A DNA stretch of 14,704 nt. It comes from Trueperaceae bacterium (GTDB taxonomy: Bacteria > Deinococcota > Deinococci > Deinococcales > Trueperaceae). The notes below the pieces were generated by a model. It was given only the letters and a program-made list of their open reading frames with translations, was not told the DNA's origin and did not search any database. Both the position numbers and the translations under genes were made by a program. Shown here piece by piece: positions 1 through 7,145 of this stretch (position 1 is its first letter; every line of letters begins with the position of its first letter). The DNA is taken from contig SKMG01000064.1 of NCBI GenBank assembly GCA_007121175.1, positions 1 through 14,704 of the forward strand. Direction: 5' to 3'.

Positions 1-2
1 GC

Positions 3-1319
3 GCCGCTGACGGCCCGGCGGCCGCTATCGGCCCCGTGGCCGGAGCGGCCATCCTGCTCGATCCCGGCGAACCGCTCCCGACCCTGGCTCCGGGCGACCG
101 GGTCGAGCTCGCGCCGGGCCGCCACCAGGGTCCCTGGCTGGTGGGGGCTGCCGACGTGACCCTGCAGGCGGCCCCCGGGGCGCTGCTCGACGGCGGCGGC
201 AGCGGCAGCGCGCTCACGCTGAGCGCGCCCCGCATCCGGGTGCTGGGGCTGCAGATCACCAACGTCGGGCCCGTGGCCGACCTCTACGAGCCCGACGCGG
301 CGGTCTACCTGCGCGGCTGCGACCAGTGCGAAGTCGAGGGCGTGCGCGCCGAGCCAGTGAGCGCGGCGCTGCGCGTCGAGGACTCCGCCGACGTGCGGGT
401 GCTGGACCTCTGGGCCACGGGAACCGGTGCCGGGCCGGGCGTGACGGCGTACCAGGCTCCGGGTCTGCAGCTGCACCAGCTGCAGCTCGAGAGCTTCCTG
501 GACGGGCTCTACCTCGAGCGCAGCGACGACCTGCAGGTCACCGATGCGACCATCCTCGACTCTGGTCGTTACGGCGTGCACCTGATGTTCAACCGCGGCG
601 CGCACGTCGAGCGGCTGCAGGCGACGGGAGGCGGCGTCGGCTCGGCGGTGATGTACGGGCGTGAGACAGTGCTGCGTGACGTGCGCTTCAGCGGGCACCG
701 CGGGCCCATGGCGTTCGGCCTGCTGATCCAGGAGGAGCATGCGGCGCGAGTCGAGCGCGCTGAGCTGCGCGGGAACACCATCGGCCTGCTGGTCCTCGCA
801 TCTCCCGGTCTGGAGGTGCGGGGCACCGAGTTCGACGCCAACGGCTTCGGCGCGGTGCTGCAGCGGCTGCCGCCGGCGTTCGACAGCGGTGAGCCCGCGC
901 GGGACACGACCCTCGTCATCGAGGCCAGCCGCTTCAGCCGCAACGCCTTCGATCTCGCGCTCGACGACGACCGGGCCGACGTGCGGGTGCACGGCAACGC
1001 CTACGACCGCGCCCCGCAGCTCGATCTCGACGGCGACGGCACGCTCGACGCCCACTACGTCGTCGGCACCTCGCTCGGCGCCTTGGCGGCGCGGCAGCCG
1101 GATCTGTCGCTGCTGGCGTTCGGCCCCGCCATCGTGCTCTGGGAGGCCCTCGAGGCGCGGGTTCCAGGCGTGCGCTTCGGCATGCTGGCCGATCCCGAGC
1201 CGCGCGCGGGTGCTGCGCCGCCCGGCGAGGGAGCGCAGCTCACCTGGTTGCTGGCCCTGGTCCCGCTCGTGGGAGCGTTCTGGTCGCTCCGTCCCGACCG
1301 GCGGCGGTGGCGCTCATGA
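3..1319 (+). CDS. nosD: NosD-type periplasmic beta-helix protein, 5' end outside window
   Basis: NosD proteins are exported right-handed beta-helix (CASH/PbH1 repeat) proteins needed, with the NosF-NosY ABC transporter, to assemble the copper centre of nitrous-oxide reductase NosZ. Supporting the call are repeated short beta-helix rungs, the NosD-like segment RYGVHLMFNRG near 570-602, and a C-terminal block with HGNAYDRAPQLDLDGDG followed by a conserved SPA/FGPAIVLWEALEARVPGVRF-like tail. The reading frame is open from base 3 with no stop, and a start at GTG 36 would leave no signal peptide, so the true start is probably upstream. The last 30 residues form a hydrophobic helix ending in an Arg-rich tail, a possible membrane anchor not typical of classical NosD. 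The usual Trp of the 'GNYW' motif is Tyr here. The TGA stop overlaps the ATG of the following ATPase gene. The family call is firm; function in N2O reduction is inferred because nosZ is not in the window. Confidence 0.85.
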   Translation, partial: AADGPAAAIGPVAGAAILLDPGEPLPTLAPGDRVELAPGRHQGPWLVGAADVTLQAAPGALLDGGGSGSALTLSAPRIRVLGLQITNVGPVADLYEPDAAVYLRGCDQCEVEGVRAEPVSAALRVEDSADVRVLDLWATGTGAGPGVTAYQAPGLQLHQLQLESFLDGLYLERSDDLQVTDATILDSGRYGVHLMFNRGAHVERLQATGGGVGSAVMYGRETVLRDVRFSGHRGPMAFGLLIQEEHAARVERAELRGNTIGLLVLASPGLEVRGTEFDANGFGAVLQRLPPAFDSGEPARDTTLVIEASRFSRNAFDLALDDDRADVRVHGNAYDRAPQLDLDGDGTLDAHYVVGTSLGALAARQPDLSLLAFGPAIVLWEALEARVPGVRFGMLADPEPRAGAAPPGEGAQLTWLLALVPLVGAFWSLRPDRRRWRS

Positions 1320-1921
1320 TCAGCCTCGCCGACGTCAGCTGGCGCGGCCGAGTCCACGACGTCACGCTGGAGCTGGAGCCCGGTGCCATCGCGCTGCTCG
1401 GCGCCAACGGCGCCGGCAAGAGCAGCCTGCTGGGCCTGCTCGCCGGACGCGCCCGGCCGGATCGCGGGAGCGTGCAGCTGGGCGGCGTACCAGCGCGCGA
1501 TCGGCGCGCCGCGGCGCTGCGCGGCTACGTGCCTCAGCGCATCACCCTGCCCGGCGGAGCGCGGGTGGCCGAGGTGCTGGCGGTGGCGCGCCACGTGCGT
1601 CGAGCGGACGCTGCAGCGCTCGGCGAGGCGATCGACCGGCTCGGCCTCGAGCCGCTGCTGAGGCGCAGCGTGACGCGCCTCTCGGGAGGCGAGACCCAGC
1701 GCGTCGCGGTGGCAGCGGCGCTCTTGGGCCGGCCCCGGTTCTGGCTGCTCGACGAGCCGGCCTCGGCGCTCGATGCCGAGGGCCTCGAGCGGCTCTCCCA
1801 CTGGCTGCACGAGCACGTGGCGCAGGGCGGCACCGTGGTGCTCTCCGCTCACCGCCTCGACGAGGTGACGAAGCTCGCGCAGCGAGCGGTCCGGATGGAG
1901 GACGGACGCATCGTGAGGTGA
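1316..1921 (+). CDS. nosF: NosF-like ABC transporter ATP-binding protein (short)
   Basis: This is a cytoplasmic ABC ATPase of 201 residues. Visible motifs are Walker A GANGAGKS (29-36), Q-loop Gln74 in YVPQ, signature LSGGE (122-126), Walker B FWLLDEP (143-149) with D-loop SALD, and switch His179 in LSAHR, so it should hydrolyse ATP. ATG 1316 was chosen because it overlaps the nosD stop (ATGA) and has a GGTGG element just upstream; an in-frame GTG at 1307 is the alternative. Position directly after nosD suggests NosF, the energising subunit for delivery of sulfur or another factor to NosZ maturation. Classical NosF is about 300 residues, and this one lacks the roughly 100-residue C-terminal extension. 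No NosY-like permease follows; the next gene is on the other strand. The ABC ATPase call is very firm; the NosF assignment rests on context. Confidence 0.75.
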   Translation: MISLADVSWRGRVHDVTLELEPGAIALLGANGAGKSSLLGLLAGRARPDRGSVQLGGVPARDRRAAALRGYVPQRITLPGGARVAEVLAVARHVRRADAAALGEAIDRLGLEPLLRRSVTRLSGGETQRVAVAAALLGRPRFWLLDEPASALDAEGLERLSHWLHEHVAQGGTVVLSAHRLDEVTKLAQRAVRMEDGRIVR

Positions 1922-1934
1922 GCGCGGCAGTGGA

Positions 1935-1965
1935 AGCGCTCGGCCTCGTCCGGCCGTCTCGCGCT
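1935..1965. terminator. possible bidirectional hairpin terminator between convergent genes
   Basis: The 42-base gap between nosF and the convergent ABC-2 permease gene holds a two-part stem. AGCGC (1935-1939) pairs with GCGCT (1961-1965), and CGGCC (1941-1945) pairs with GGCCG (1952-1956) around a 6-base loop, with a 1x4 internal loop between the two stems. It overlaps the permease stop codon by two bases. There is no T-run on either strand, so this is at best a weak intrinsic terminator or an RNA 3'-end stabiliser. Confidence 0.3.
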
Positions 1966-3031
1966 AGCCTGCGGTCCTCGGTCCTTGCAGGCGCCGCGAC
2001 GCGAAGGCGACGACCAGCGCCAGGGCAACACACCAGGCGAGCGCCACGAGCAGGTGGCCGCCGACCTCGGAGAGGCCCGCGCCGCGGCCGGTGACGGCCA
2101 CGATCGGGTCGAGGAACCAGTAGGTCGGGAAGATCCTGGCGATCCACTGCGGCCAGTCCGGGAAGAGGTAGAACAGCACCGGCGCGACCAACAGGATGTT
2201 GATGGACTTCGCGAGGGTGAACAGCGTGGTGGAATCCTTGGCGAGCGTGCCGAACAGCAGCCCGGTGATGGCGGCCATCAAGGCGCCCACCAGCAGGCTG
2301 GCGAGCAGCGCCGGCGGCTGCCCGACCAGGGCACCGTTGAGCGCGAGCGTCGCTACCGCCACCACCAGGCCGAGCACGAACCCCAGGACGGCCTTGGCGA
2401 CGAGCACGTCGGCCAGCCGGGCGGGCGTCGCGAGCAGTGCATCGAGCGTGTTGCGTTCGCGCTCCTCGACCAGGCTGAACGCCGGGATGAACATGCCCGC
2501 AACCAACAAGGCAACGAGCACGACCAGCGGCAGCAGCCGCTCGATGAGGCTCTGCTCCGGTCCCTCGCCAGCGCCGACGAGCGACACGGTCACCGGCGAC
2601 GTGCGTCCCTCGACTGTGCGAAGCAGGTCGAGCGTGGTCATCGACACCAGCACCCGGTCCGAGGCCAGGCTGTCGCCCGAGACGTAGAGGGGCAGCAGCG
2701 GCAACTCGCCGGCGCGCACTGACTCGTCGAAGCCCGGAGCGAGCAGCAGGCCGGCGTCGAGGTCGTGACCGCGCACGAGCTGGAGCAGGGTCTCGCCGTC
2801 GCCAACCAAACGCACGTCGAGATCGCTGCTGCCCATCAGCGCCTCGGTCAGCGCCGAGGTGCCCTCGTCGACCACCCCGAGGCGCGGGCGGGTGTCGAAC
2901 AGCGAGCCGAACACGCCCTGGAGCAGCACCGTCCAGAGGATCGGGAGCAGCAGTCCCCAGGCCAGCAGCGGCGAGCGCGGGCCGACGGCAAGGTCCTTGC
3001 GCAGGATCGTCAGCATGGCGCCGAAGTTCAT
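1964..3031 (-). CDS. ABC-2 type exporter permease, NatB-like (second permease)
   Basis: This 355-residue integral membrane protein has the ABC2_membrane_3 layout: a cytoplasmic N-terminus with IxRKDL near residues 9-13, TM1 at about 22-44, a large external domain at about 46-160, then five or more membrane helices from 165 to 345. The cytoplasmic coupling segment SLVEERERNTLDALLATPAR (186-205) is the hallmark of this family. ATG 3031 was chosen because it overlaps the previous gene's stop (ATGA) and follows a GGAGGG element about 10 bases upstream. The frame continues open further upstream but would overlap the previous gene by more than 170 bases. It is the last gene of a three-gene exporter operon. 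It probably pairs with the other permease to form a heterodimeric pore. The substrate cannot be told from sequence; Na+, drug and lipid export are all seen in this superfamily. Confidence 0.88.
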   Translation of the reverse strand: MNFGAMLTILRKDLAVGPRSPLLAWGLLLPILWTVLLQGVFGSLFDTRPRLGVVDEGTSALTEALMGSSDLDVRLVGDGETLLQLVRGHDLDAGLLLAPGFDESVRAGELPLLPLYVSGDSLASDRVLVSMTTLDLLRTVEGRTSPVTVSLVGAGEGPEQSLIERLLPLVVLVALLVAGMFIPAFSLVEERERNTLDALLATPARLADVLVAKAVLGFVLGLVVAVATLALNGALVGQPPALLASLLVGALMAAITGLLFGTLAKDSTTLFTLAKSINILLVAPVLFYLFPDWPQWIARIFPTYWFLDPIVAVTGRGAGLSEVGGHLLVALAWCVALALVVAFASRRLQGPRTAG

Positions 3032-4146
3032 GAGCGTGCCACCCTCCTGGCGAGTACCAGGCCGCCGATCGCGAAGAGGCCCGCGGTCCACGCGAGAGCC
3101 GAGGCGAACGCGCCGCTCAGGTCGCCGAAGCCGAGGCCGAAGGTTGCGCCACCATGGAGCGCCTGGAGCACGCCGAAGCTCGGCAGCGACTGCATCCACC
3201 ACGAGGCGGAACCTGGGAACAGTAGCGCGAACGCCGGGATCATCATCGGGATCAAGAACAGCACACCGATGAACAGCGTGGTCATGAAGTCGCGGCCGGC
3301 CGCGCCCGCCAGCAGCGACACGGCCGCCACCAGCAGAGAGCCGAGCAGCACCGCCGACAGCACCACCAGCGGCTGCGTGCCGAGCCCCTGCAGCACGACC
3401 AGCAGCACCAGCGCCTGCGAGAACGCCAGCAGCGTGCCGGTGAGCCCCTTGGCGATCACCACGTCGGCGACACGTGCCGGCGTGGCGATGATCGCCGCGA
3501 CCGTGCGAGAGCCGACCTCGGTCGCGATCAGCGACGCCAGCGCCAGCGATTCCGTGATCAGCACGAAGAACACCGCCAATGGCCGCACCTGCTCACGCAG
3601 CGACACCTGTGCGCCGGCACGGTCCACACCCAACACCATCTCGTCGTCTGGTAGCAGCGTGACCGGCACCGGGGCGCCCGCGAGCATGAACGCCATCTCG
3701 CGAACCCCACCCTCGAGCGCGCCGCGCACCTCGGGCGGCACGTCGGCATTCACGAACACCCGCACCTCGGTCGGCTGCGAGGTCATGATCCGCAGCAGGA
3801 AGCCGGTCGGGAACGCCAGTCCCGCGGTCACGGCCCCGCCGGCTCGCTCGCCGTCGCCGAGCACCGCCGCGGCCAGGGCCTCCTCGTCGTCGAACCCGAT
3901 CACCCGCAGCCCGACCTCGCCGTCGGCCAGCGCCAGCCCCTCGAGACTCGCGGCCAGCGAAGCCGGGTAGACCCCGATCGTCAGCGTCTCGTCGACGCTG
4001 TCGGGCAGGAGCCAGAAGATCAGGATCGCGAAGACCAGCACCAGCGGCGTCAGCACCAGCCACACTGTGTCGCGCGACAGCTCGATCAGATCCTTGCGCA
4101 TGATGGTGACGACGAGGCTGGCCCGCGAGGGGCGCGAGCCGGTCAC
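3028..4146 (-). CDS. ABC-2 type exporter permease, NatB-like (first permease)
   Basis: This 372-residue membrane protein has the same architecture as its downstream neighbour but low sequence similarity to it. A cytoplasmic segment with IMRKDLIEL (15-23) is followed by TM1 (about 28-47), an external domain (about 50-185), and then about five helices from 188 to 368. The coupling segment is TEVGSRTVAAIIATPAR (209-225), equivalent to the SLVEERERNTL-type segment of the partner. GTG 4146 is chosen as start because it overlaps the TGA of the upstream ATPase gene (GTGA). An ATG at residue 16 would cut into the conserved RKDL element. The stop overlaps the next ATG by 4 bases. Translational coupling of all three genes points to fixed stoichiometry of one ATPase gene serving two distinct permeases. 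The substrate is unknown. Confidence 0.87.
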   Translation of the reverse strand: MTGSRPSRASLVVTIMRKDLIELSRDTVWLVLTPLVLVFAILIFWLLPDSVDETLTIGVYPASLAASLEGLALADGEVGLRVIGFDDEEALAAAVLGDGERAGGAVTAGLAFPTGFLLRIMTSQPTEVRVFVNADVPPEVRGALEGGVREMAFMLAGAPVPVTLLPDDEMVLGVDRAGAQVSLREQVRPLAVFFVLITESLALASLIATEVGSRTVAAIIATPARVADVVIAKGLTGTLLAFSQALVLLVVLQGLGTQPLVVLSAVLLGSLLVAAVSLLAGAAGRDFMTTLFIGVLFLIPMMIPAFALLFPGSASWWMQSLPSFGVLQALHGGATFGLGFGDLSGAFASALAWTAGLFAIGGLVLARRVARS

Positions 4147-5039
4147 GACAGCCCTCGTCCGGTCATCTCGATGAACACCGCCTCCAGCGTCGCCTCCTCG
4201 GTGTGCACCGTGACCAACTCACCGTCGCTGGTCGCCTCCGCCAGCGCCGCGGCCGAGGACTCGCCCGACCACTCGATGACGCGCTCCTCGATCTCGCCGT
4301 TGCGCCTCATGCGAACCCGCACGCTGCGCTTGCCGTGTGCCAGCTTGAGGCTCTCGGGCGTGTCGATGGCGTAGATACGTCCGTCGTTGATGAACGCCAC
4401 GCGGTCCGAGAGCGCATCGGCCTCCCACATGTCGTGCGTGGTCAGGATCACGGCCGCGCCCTTCTCCGCCTGCTCTCGGATCACGCCTCGGATGGTCTGC
4501 GCCGACACCGGGTCGAGCCCGTCGCTCGGCTCGTCGAGCACCAGCACGTCGGGATCGTTGACCAGCGCGCGTGCGATCATCAACCGCTGGCGCATGCCCT
4601 TCGAGTATCCCGCGACCCGGTCGCGCCCACGCGTGGCCAACCCGACGCGCCCCAACAGGCCGTCCACGTCGACCTCGCGAAGGCCGTGCAGGCGCGCGAA
4701 GAAGCGCAGATGCTCGACGCCCGACATGGTCGGGTAGAGGTTCTTCTCCTCGAAGCAGACGCCGAGCCGCGACTGCACCGCCTCGCGCTCACGCACCACG
4801 TCGTGCCCGAGCACGCGGATGCTGCCGCGCTCGGGTCGGTACTGGCCGATCAGCATCTTGATCGTGGTCGACTTGCCAGCGCCGTTCGGCCCGAGGAAGC
4901 CCAGGATCTCGCCCGGCGCCACCGCGAAGCTGATCCCCCGCACCGCCGGGCGTTTGCCGTAAGAGAAGTGCACGTCGTCGACCACGATCGCCTCCGCAGG
5001 CTTGCGCTGCGAGGTCGTGCTCACTGCCGTGACGGTCAC
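4143..5039 (-). CDS. ABC exporter ATP-binding protein (CcmA/NatA-like, COG1131 type)
   Basis: This 298-residue ATPase drives the two permeases encoded downstream. Motifs are Walker A GPNGAGKST (50-58), signature YSKGMRQRL (145-153, replacing the canonical LSGGQ), Walker B VLVLDEPSDGLD (165-176) and switch His202 in LTTHDMWEAD. The Q-loop position reads VCFEEKNLYP, so Glu97 stands where Gln is usual; this is seen in part of the drug/Na+ exporter ATPase group. After residue 240 comes a small beta-rich C-terminal domain ending in TLEAVFIEMTGR, typical of this subfamily. GTG 5039 is preferred because GGGGGAG lies 5 bases upstream; longer starts (TTG 5114) add only an Arg-rich, non-conserved stretch. 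It is the first gene of the operon, divergent from the SLC13 carrier gene. Confidence 0.9.
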   Translation of the reverse strand: MTVTAVSTTSQRKPAEAIVVDDVHFSYGKRPAVRGISFAVAPGEILGFLGPNGAGKSTTIKMLIGQYRPERGSIRVLGHDVVREREAVQSRLGVCFEEKNLYPTMSGVEHLRFFARLHGLREVDVDGLLGRVGLATRGRDRVAGYSKGMRQRLMIARALVNDPDVLVLDEPSDGLDPVSAQTIRGVIREQAEKGAAVILTTHDMWEADALSDRVAFINDGRIYAIDTPESLKLAHGKRSVRVRMRRNGEIEERVIEWSGESSAAALAEATSDGELVTVHTEEATLEAVFIEMTGRGLS

Positions 5040-5120
5040 GCCAACTCCCCCTTCTCGGCCGCGCCTGCGCCGAGAACGGCGCCAAGAGGGCGTCGCGCAC
5101 GGCGCTCGGCGCAACGCACC

Positions 5121-5126
5121 AGCGTA
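5121..5126 (-). promoter_or_regulatory. candidate -10 box for the ABC exporter operon
   Basis: On the minus strand the divergent intergenic region reads TACGCT at this place, about 80 bases before the exporter ATPase GTG. It resembles a -10 hexamer and would give a leader of roughly 75 bases. No convincing -35 element is seen. It lies inside an imperfect inverted repeat (GCACC at 5116-5120, GGTGC at 5145-5149) that could be a regulator site. Confidence 0.3.
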
Positions 5127-5174
5127 GCGCCTCCGGGGCGCGCCGGTGCAGGGGCCAACGTCGCTCGACTGGCG

Positions 5175-5180
5175 TAGTCT
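5175..5180 (+). promoter_or_regulatory. candidate -10 box giving a near-leaderless SLC13 mRNA
   Basis: TAGTCT ends 8 bases before the ATG of the SLC13 gene. With the usual 6-8 base distance to the transcription start, the mRNA would begin at or within a couple of bases of the start codon. There is no Shine-Dalgarno sequence in front of this ATG, which fits leaderless translation. The box shares the TAG-N2-T pattern with boxes ahead of the kinase, response regulator and Rrf2-side small ORF. No -35 consensus is visible. Confidence 0.4.
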
Positions 5181-5188
5181 ATGGCGCG

Positions 5189-7048
5189 ATGCCCATCGAT
5201 ACCCTCCTCGTGTTCGTCATCCTCGCGGTGACGGTCGCCCTCTTCGTGAGCGATCGCATTCGCCTGGACCTCGTCGCGATGATGTCGCTGCTGGCGCTGC
5301 TGCTCACCGGCATCCTCACGCCCGCCCAAGCCCTGTCGGGATTCTCCGACTCGCTGGTGATCATGATCGCGGGCCTGTTCGTGGTCTCCACGGGGCTGTT
5401 CCAGACCGGCATCGCCGCGCGCCTCGGGCGCTGGCTGGGGCGCATCGCCGGAACTTCAGAGGTGCGCCTGATCGCGCTGGTCATGCTGGTCACCGCGCCG
5501 CTCTCGGGCATCATGAGCTCCACCGGCACGGTGGCGGTGATGCTGCCGCTCGTCGTCACGCTCGCCTGGCGCGCCAACATCTCCCCGAGTCGGCTGCTGA
5601 TCCCGCTGACGATGGCGTCGCTCATCGGTGGCATGACCACGCTCATCGGCACCGCGCCGAACCTGGTCGCCTCGAACCAGCTCGTGGCGCAGGGCCTGCC
5701 GGGCTTCAACTTCTTCTCGTTCACGCCGCTCGGCTTGGCGATGCTGCTGGTGGGCGTAGTCTTCATGACGACCATCGGCCGGCACTGGCTGGTGGCTCGC
5801 GCGCCTGCGAACCCCGCGGGCGAGTCCGACGCACAGCCGTCGCTGGCGGAGCTCGCCCAGAGTTACGGCCTTTCGTCGCACGTCTTCCGGACCACAGTCG
5901 GGATCGAATCGCCGCTCGAGGGCAGCACGCTCGCCGAGCTTGGATGGCCCGAGCGCTTCGGCATCCAGGTGCTGGCGGTCGAAGCGGCGCCGTCGGGGCG
6001 GAACCATCTGCGCGGCCGCCGCAACCACGAGCGCTCCAAGCCGCTCGGGCCGTCGACGCGCATCGAGCACCACGATCGGCTGTTGCTGCAAGGCGAGCGG
6101 GAGCACGTCGAGGCTCTCGCCCTCGAGTACCGCCTGCAGATAGAGCCCGTCGACGCCGCTGGCGAGCGACTGATCCCACCCGACCTCGGCCTGGTCGAGG
6201 TGCTGCCGACCCCGCGCTCGCGCTGGCTCGACCAGAGCCTCGCCGAGCTGAGCTTCCGCGACCGCTACGGGGTGCAGGTGGTGGCGGTGCGGCGCGAGGG
6301 CGCGAACATCACCGAGGGCCTGGCGCAGCTGACCTTGCGCTTCGGCGACACGCTGCTCGTCGAGGGATCGCGCAAGGCGATCGAGTTGCTGCGCCGCGAA
6401 CGGCTCGACGCCGTCGTGCTGGCCGACCCTGGAGCGATGGAGGCCGAGGCTCCGCGGGCGGATCGTGCGCCGGTGGCCGTGGTGATCATGCTGCTGATGC
6501 TGGTGGTGATGACCTTCGGCTGGATCCCGAACGTCGTGGCGGTGCTGGTCGCCGCCGTCGCCATGGTCCTGGCCGGCTGCCTGACCATGGACGACGCCTA
6601 CCGCGGCATCAACTGGGAGGCGATCGTGCTGATCGCTGCCATCTTGCCGATGGCCACCGCGCTCGAGATCACCGGTGGCCTGCAGTTGGTGGTCGACGCG
6701 CTCGTCGGCGCCGTCGGGCCCTACGGGCCGCTGGCGATGCTGGCCGGCCTGTTCCTGCTCACCTCGATCGCCAGCCAGATGATCAGCAACACCGCGACCG
6801 CCGTGCTGCTGGCGCCGATCGCGTTCCAGGCGGCAGCGATGCTCGAGGTGTCGCCCTACCCGATGCTCATGACCGTCGCGCTGGCCGCCTCGACCGCCTT
6901 CGCCACGCCGGTCGCCTCGCCGGTCAACATGCTGGTGCTAGGCCCGGGCCAGTACCGGTTCAGCGACTTCCTGCGCGTGGGCGTCGCGATGCAGCTGCTG
7001 GTGCTGATCGCCACGGTCCTGCTGGTGCCGTTGCTGTTTCCCTTCTAG
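5189..7048 (+). CDS. SLC13/DASS-family anion permease with two TrkA-C domains
   Basis: This 619-residue inner-membrane carrier probably moves sulfate or a dicarboxylate, driven by Na+ or H+. The membrane part comes in two halves, residues about 5-200 and 428-616. Each half has a re-entrant loop with the substrate/Na+ signature: SSTGTVAVMLP (110-120) with GTAPNLVAS (154-162), and SNTATAVLLAP (533-543) with ATPVASPVN (572-580). Between the halves sit two cytoplasmic TrkA-C/RCK-C domains, about 225-320 and 330-412, as in the SLT/SAC1-like and bacterial 'SLC13 family permease' proteins. Length is normal for that group. ATG 5189 is the only good start, and it lacks a Shine-Dalgarno but follows a -10-like box by 8 bases. 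The gene stands alone, divergent from the exporter operon and 97 bases before the kinase gene. Substrate identity is not resolved by sequence; the TrkA-C domains suggest ligand gating. Confidence 0.9.
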   Translation: MPIDTLLVFVILAVTVALFVSDRIRLDLVAMMSLLALLLTGILTPAQALSGFSDSLVIMIAGLFVVSTGLFQTGIAARLGRWLGRIAGTSEVRLIALVMLVTAPLSGIMSSTGTVAVMLPLVVTLAWRANISPSRLLIPLTMASLIGGMTTLIGTAPNLVASNQLVAQGLPGFNFFSFTPLGLAMLLVGVVFMTTIGRHWLVARAPANPAGESDAQPSLAELAQSYGLSSHVFRTTVGIESPLEGSTLAELGWPERFGIQVLAVEAAPSGRNHLRGRRNHERSKPLGPSTRIEHHDRLLLQGEREHVEALALEYRLQIEPVDAAGERLIPPDLGLVEVLPTPRSRWLDQSLAELSFRDRYGVQVVAVRREGANITEGLAQLTLRFGDTLLVEGSRKAIELLRRERLDAVVLADPGAMEAEAPRADRAPVAVVIMLLMLVVMTFGWIPNVVAVLVAAVAMVLAGCLTMDDAYRGINWEAIVLIAAILPMATALEITGGLQLVVDALVGAVGPYGPLAMLAGLFLLTSIASQMISNTATAVLLAPIAFQAAAMLEVSPYPMLMTVALAASTAFATPVASPVNMLVLGPGQYRFSDFLRVGVAMQLLVLIATVLLVPLLFPF

Positions 7049-7080
7049 GGTCACACGACGCGACGGAGGCCGGCGCGCGC

Positions 7081-7086
7081 TAGCAT
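7081..7086 (+). promoter_or_regulatory. candidate -10 box for the signalling operon
   Basis: TAGCAT, followed by GGCGG, lies 59 bases before the kinase ATG in the 97-base gap after the SLC13 gene. It matches the TAG-N2-T pattern of the other boxes in this window and would give a leader of about 50 bases carrying the strong GAGGAG ribosome site at 7135-7140. No clear -35 element is seen. Confidence 0.35.
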
Positions 7087-7145
7087 GGCGGCTCGTCCCG
7101 GCGCCGTGCCCTCGAGGCGTGGCCGTTCGAGTCCGAGGAGCTCAC

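Noticed and set aside
1965..1970. TAGCCT box on the plus strand
   Set aside because: It fits the TAG-N2-T pattern but lies at the 3' end of a minus-strand gene with no plus-strand gene after it; kept as chance or a possible antisense start.
3032..3202. N-terminal extension of the second ABC-2 permease
   Set aside because: It would overlap the first permease gene by over 170 bases and encodes an Arg-rich stretch; ATG 3031 has an ATGA overlap and a ribosome site.
5040..5114. N-terminal extension of the exporter ATPase from TTG 5114
   Set aside because: The added residues are Arg-rich and precede the conserved start of the ATPase fold; GTG 5039 has an ideal GGGGGAG site.
5861..6425. TrkA-C domains suggesting a potassium channel or Trk component
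   Set aside because: They are embedded between two DASS membrane halves with SNT/GTAPN-type signatures, so the protein is an SLC13 carrier.
5146..7083. A 645-codon open frame overlapping the SLC13 gene on the same strand
   Set aside because: The translation is rich in Arg, Ala, His and Pro with no domain pattern; it is a shadow frame produced by very high GC. The overlapping frame has clear SLC13 motifs.
7119..7145. GTG start of the kinase nine codons upstream
   Set aside because: There is no ribosome site at proper spacing, whereas ATG 7146 follows GAGGAG by 5 bases.
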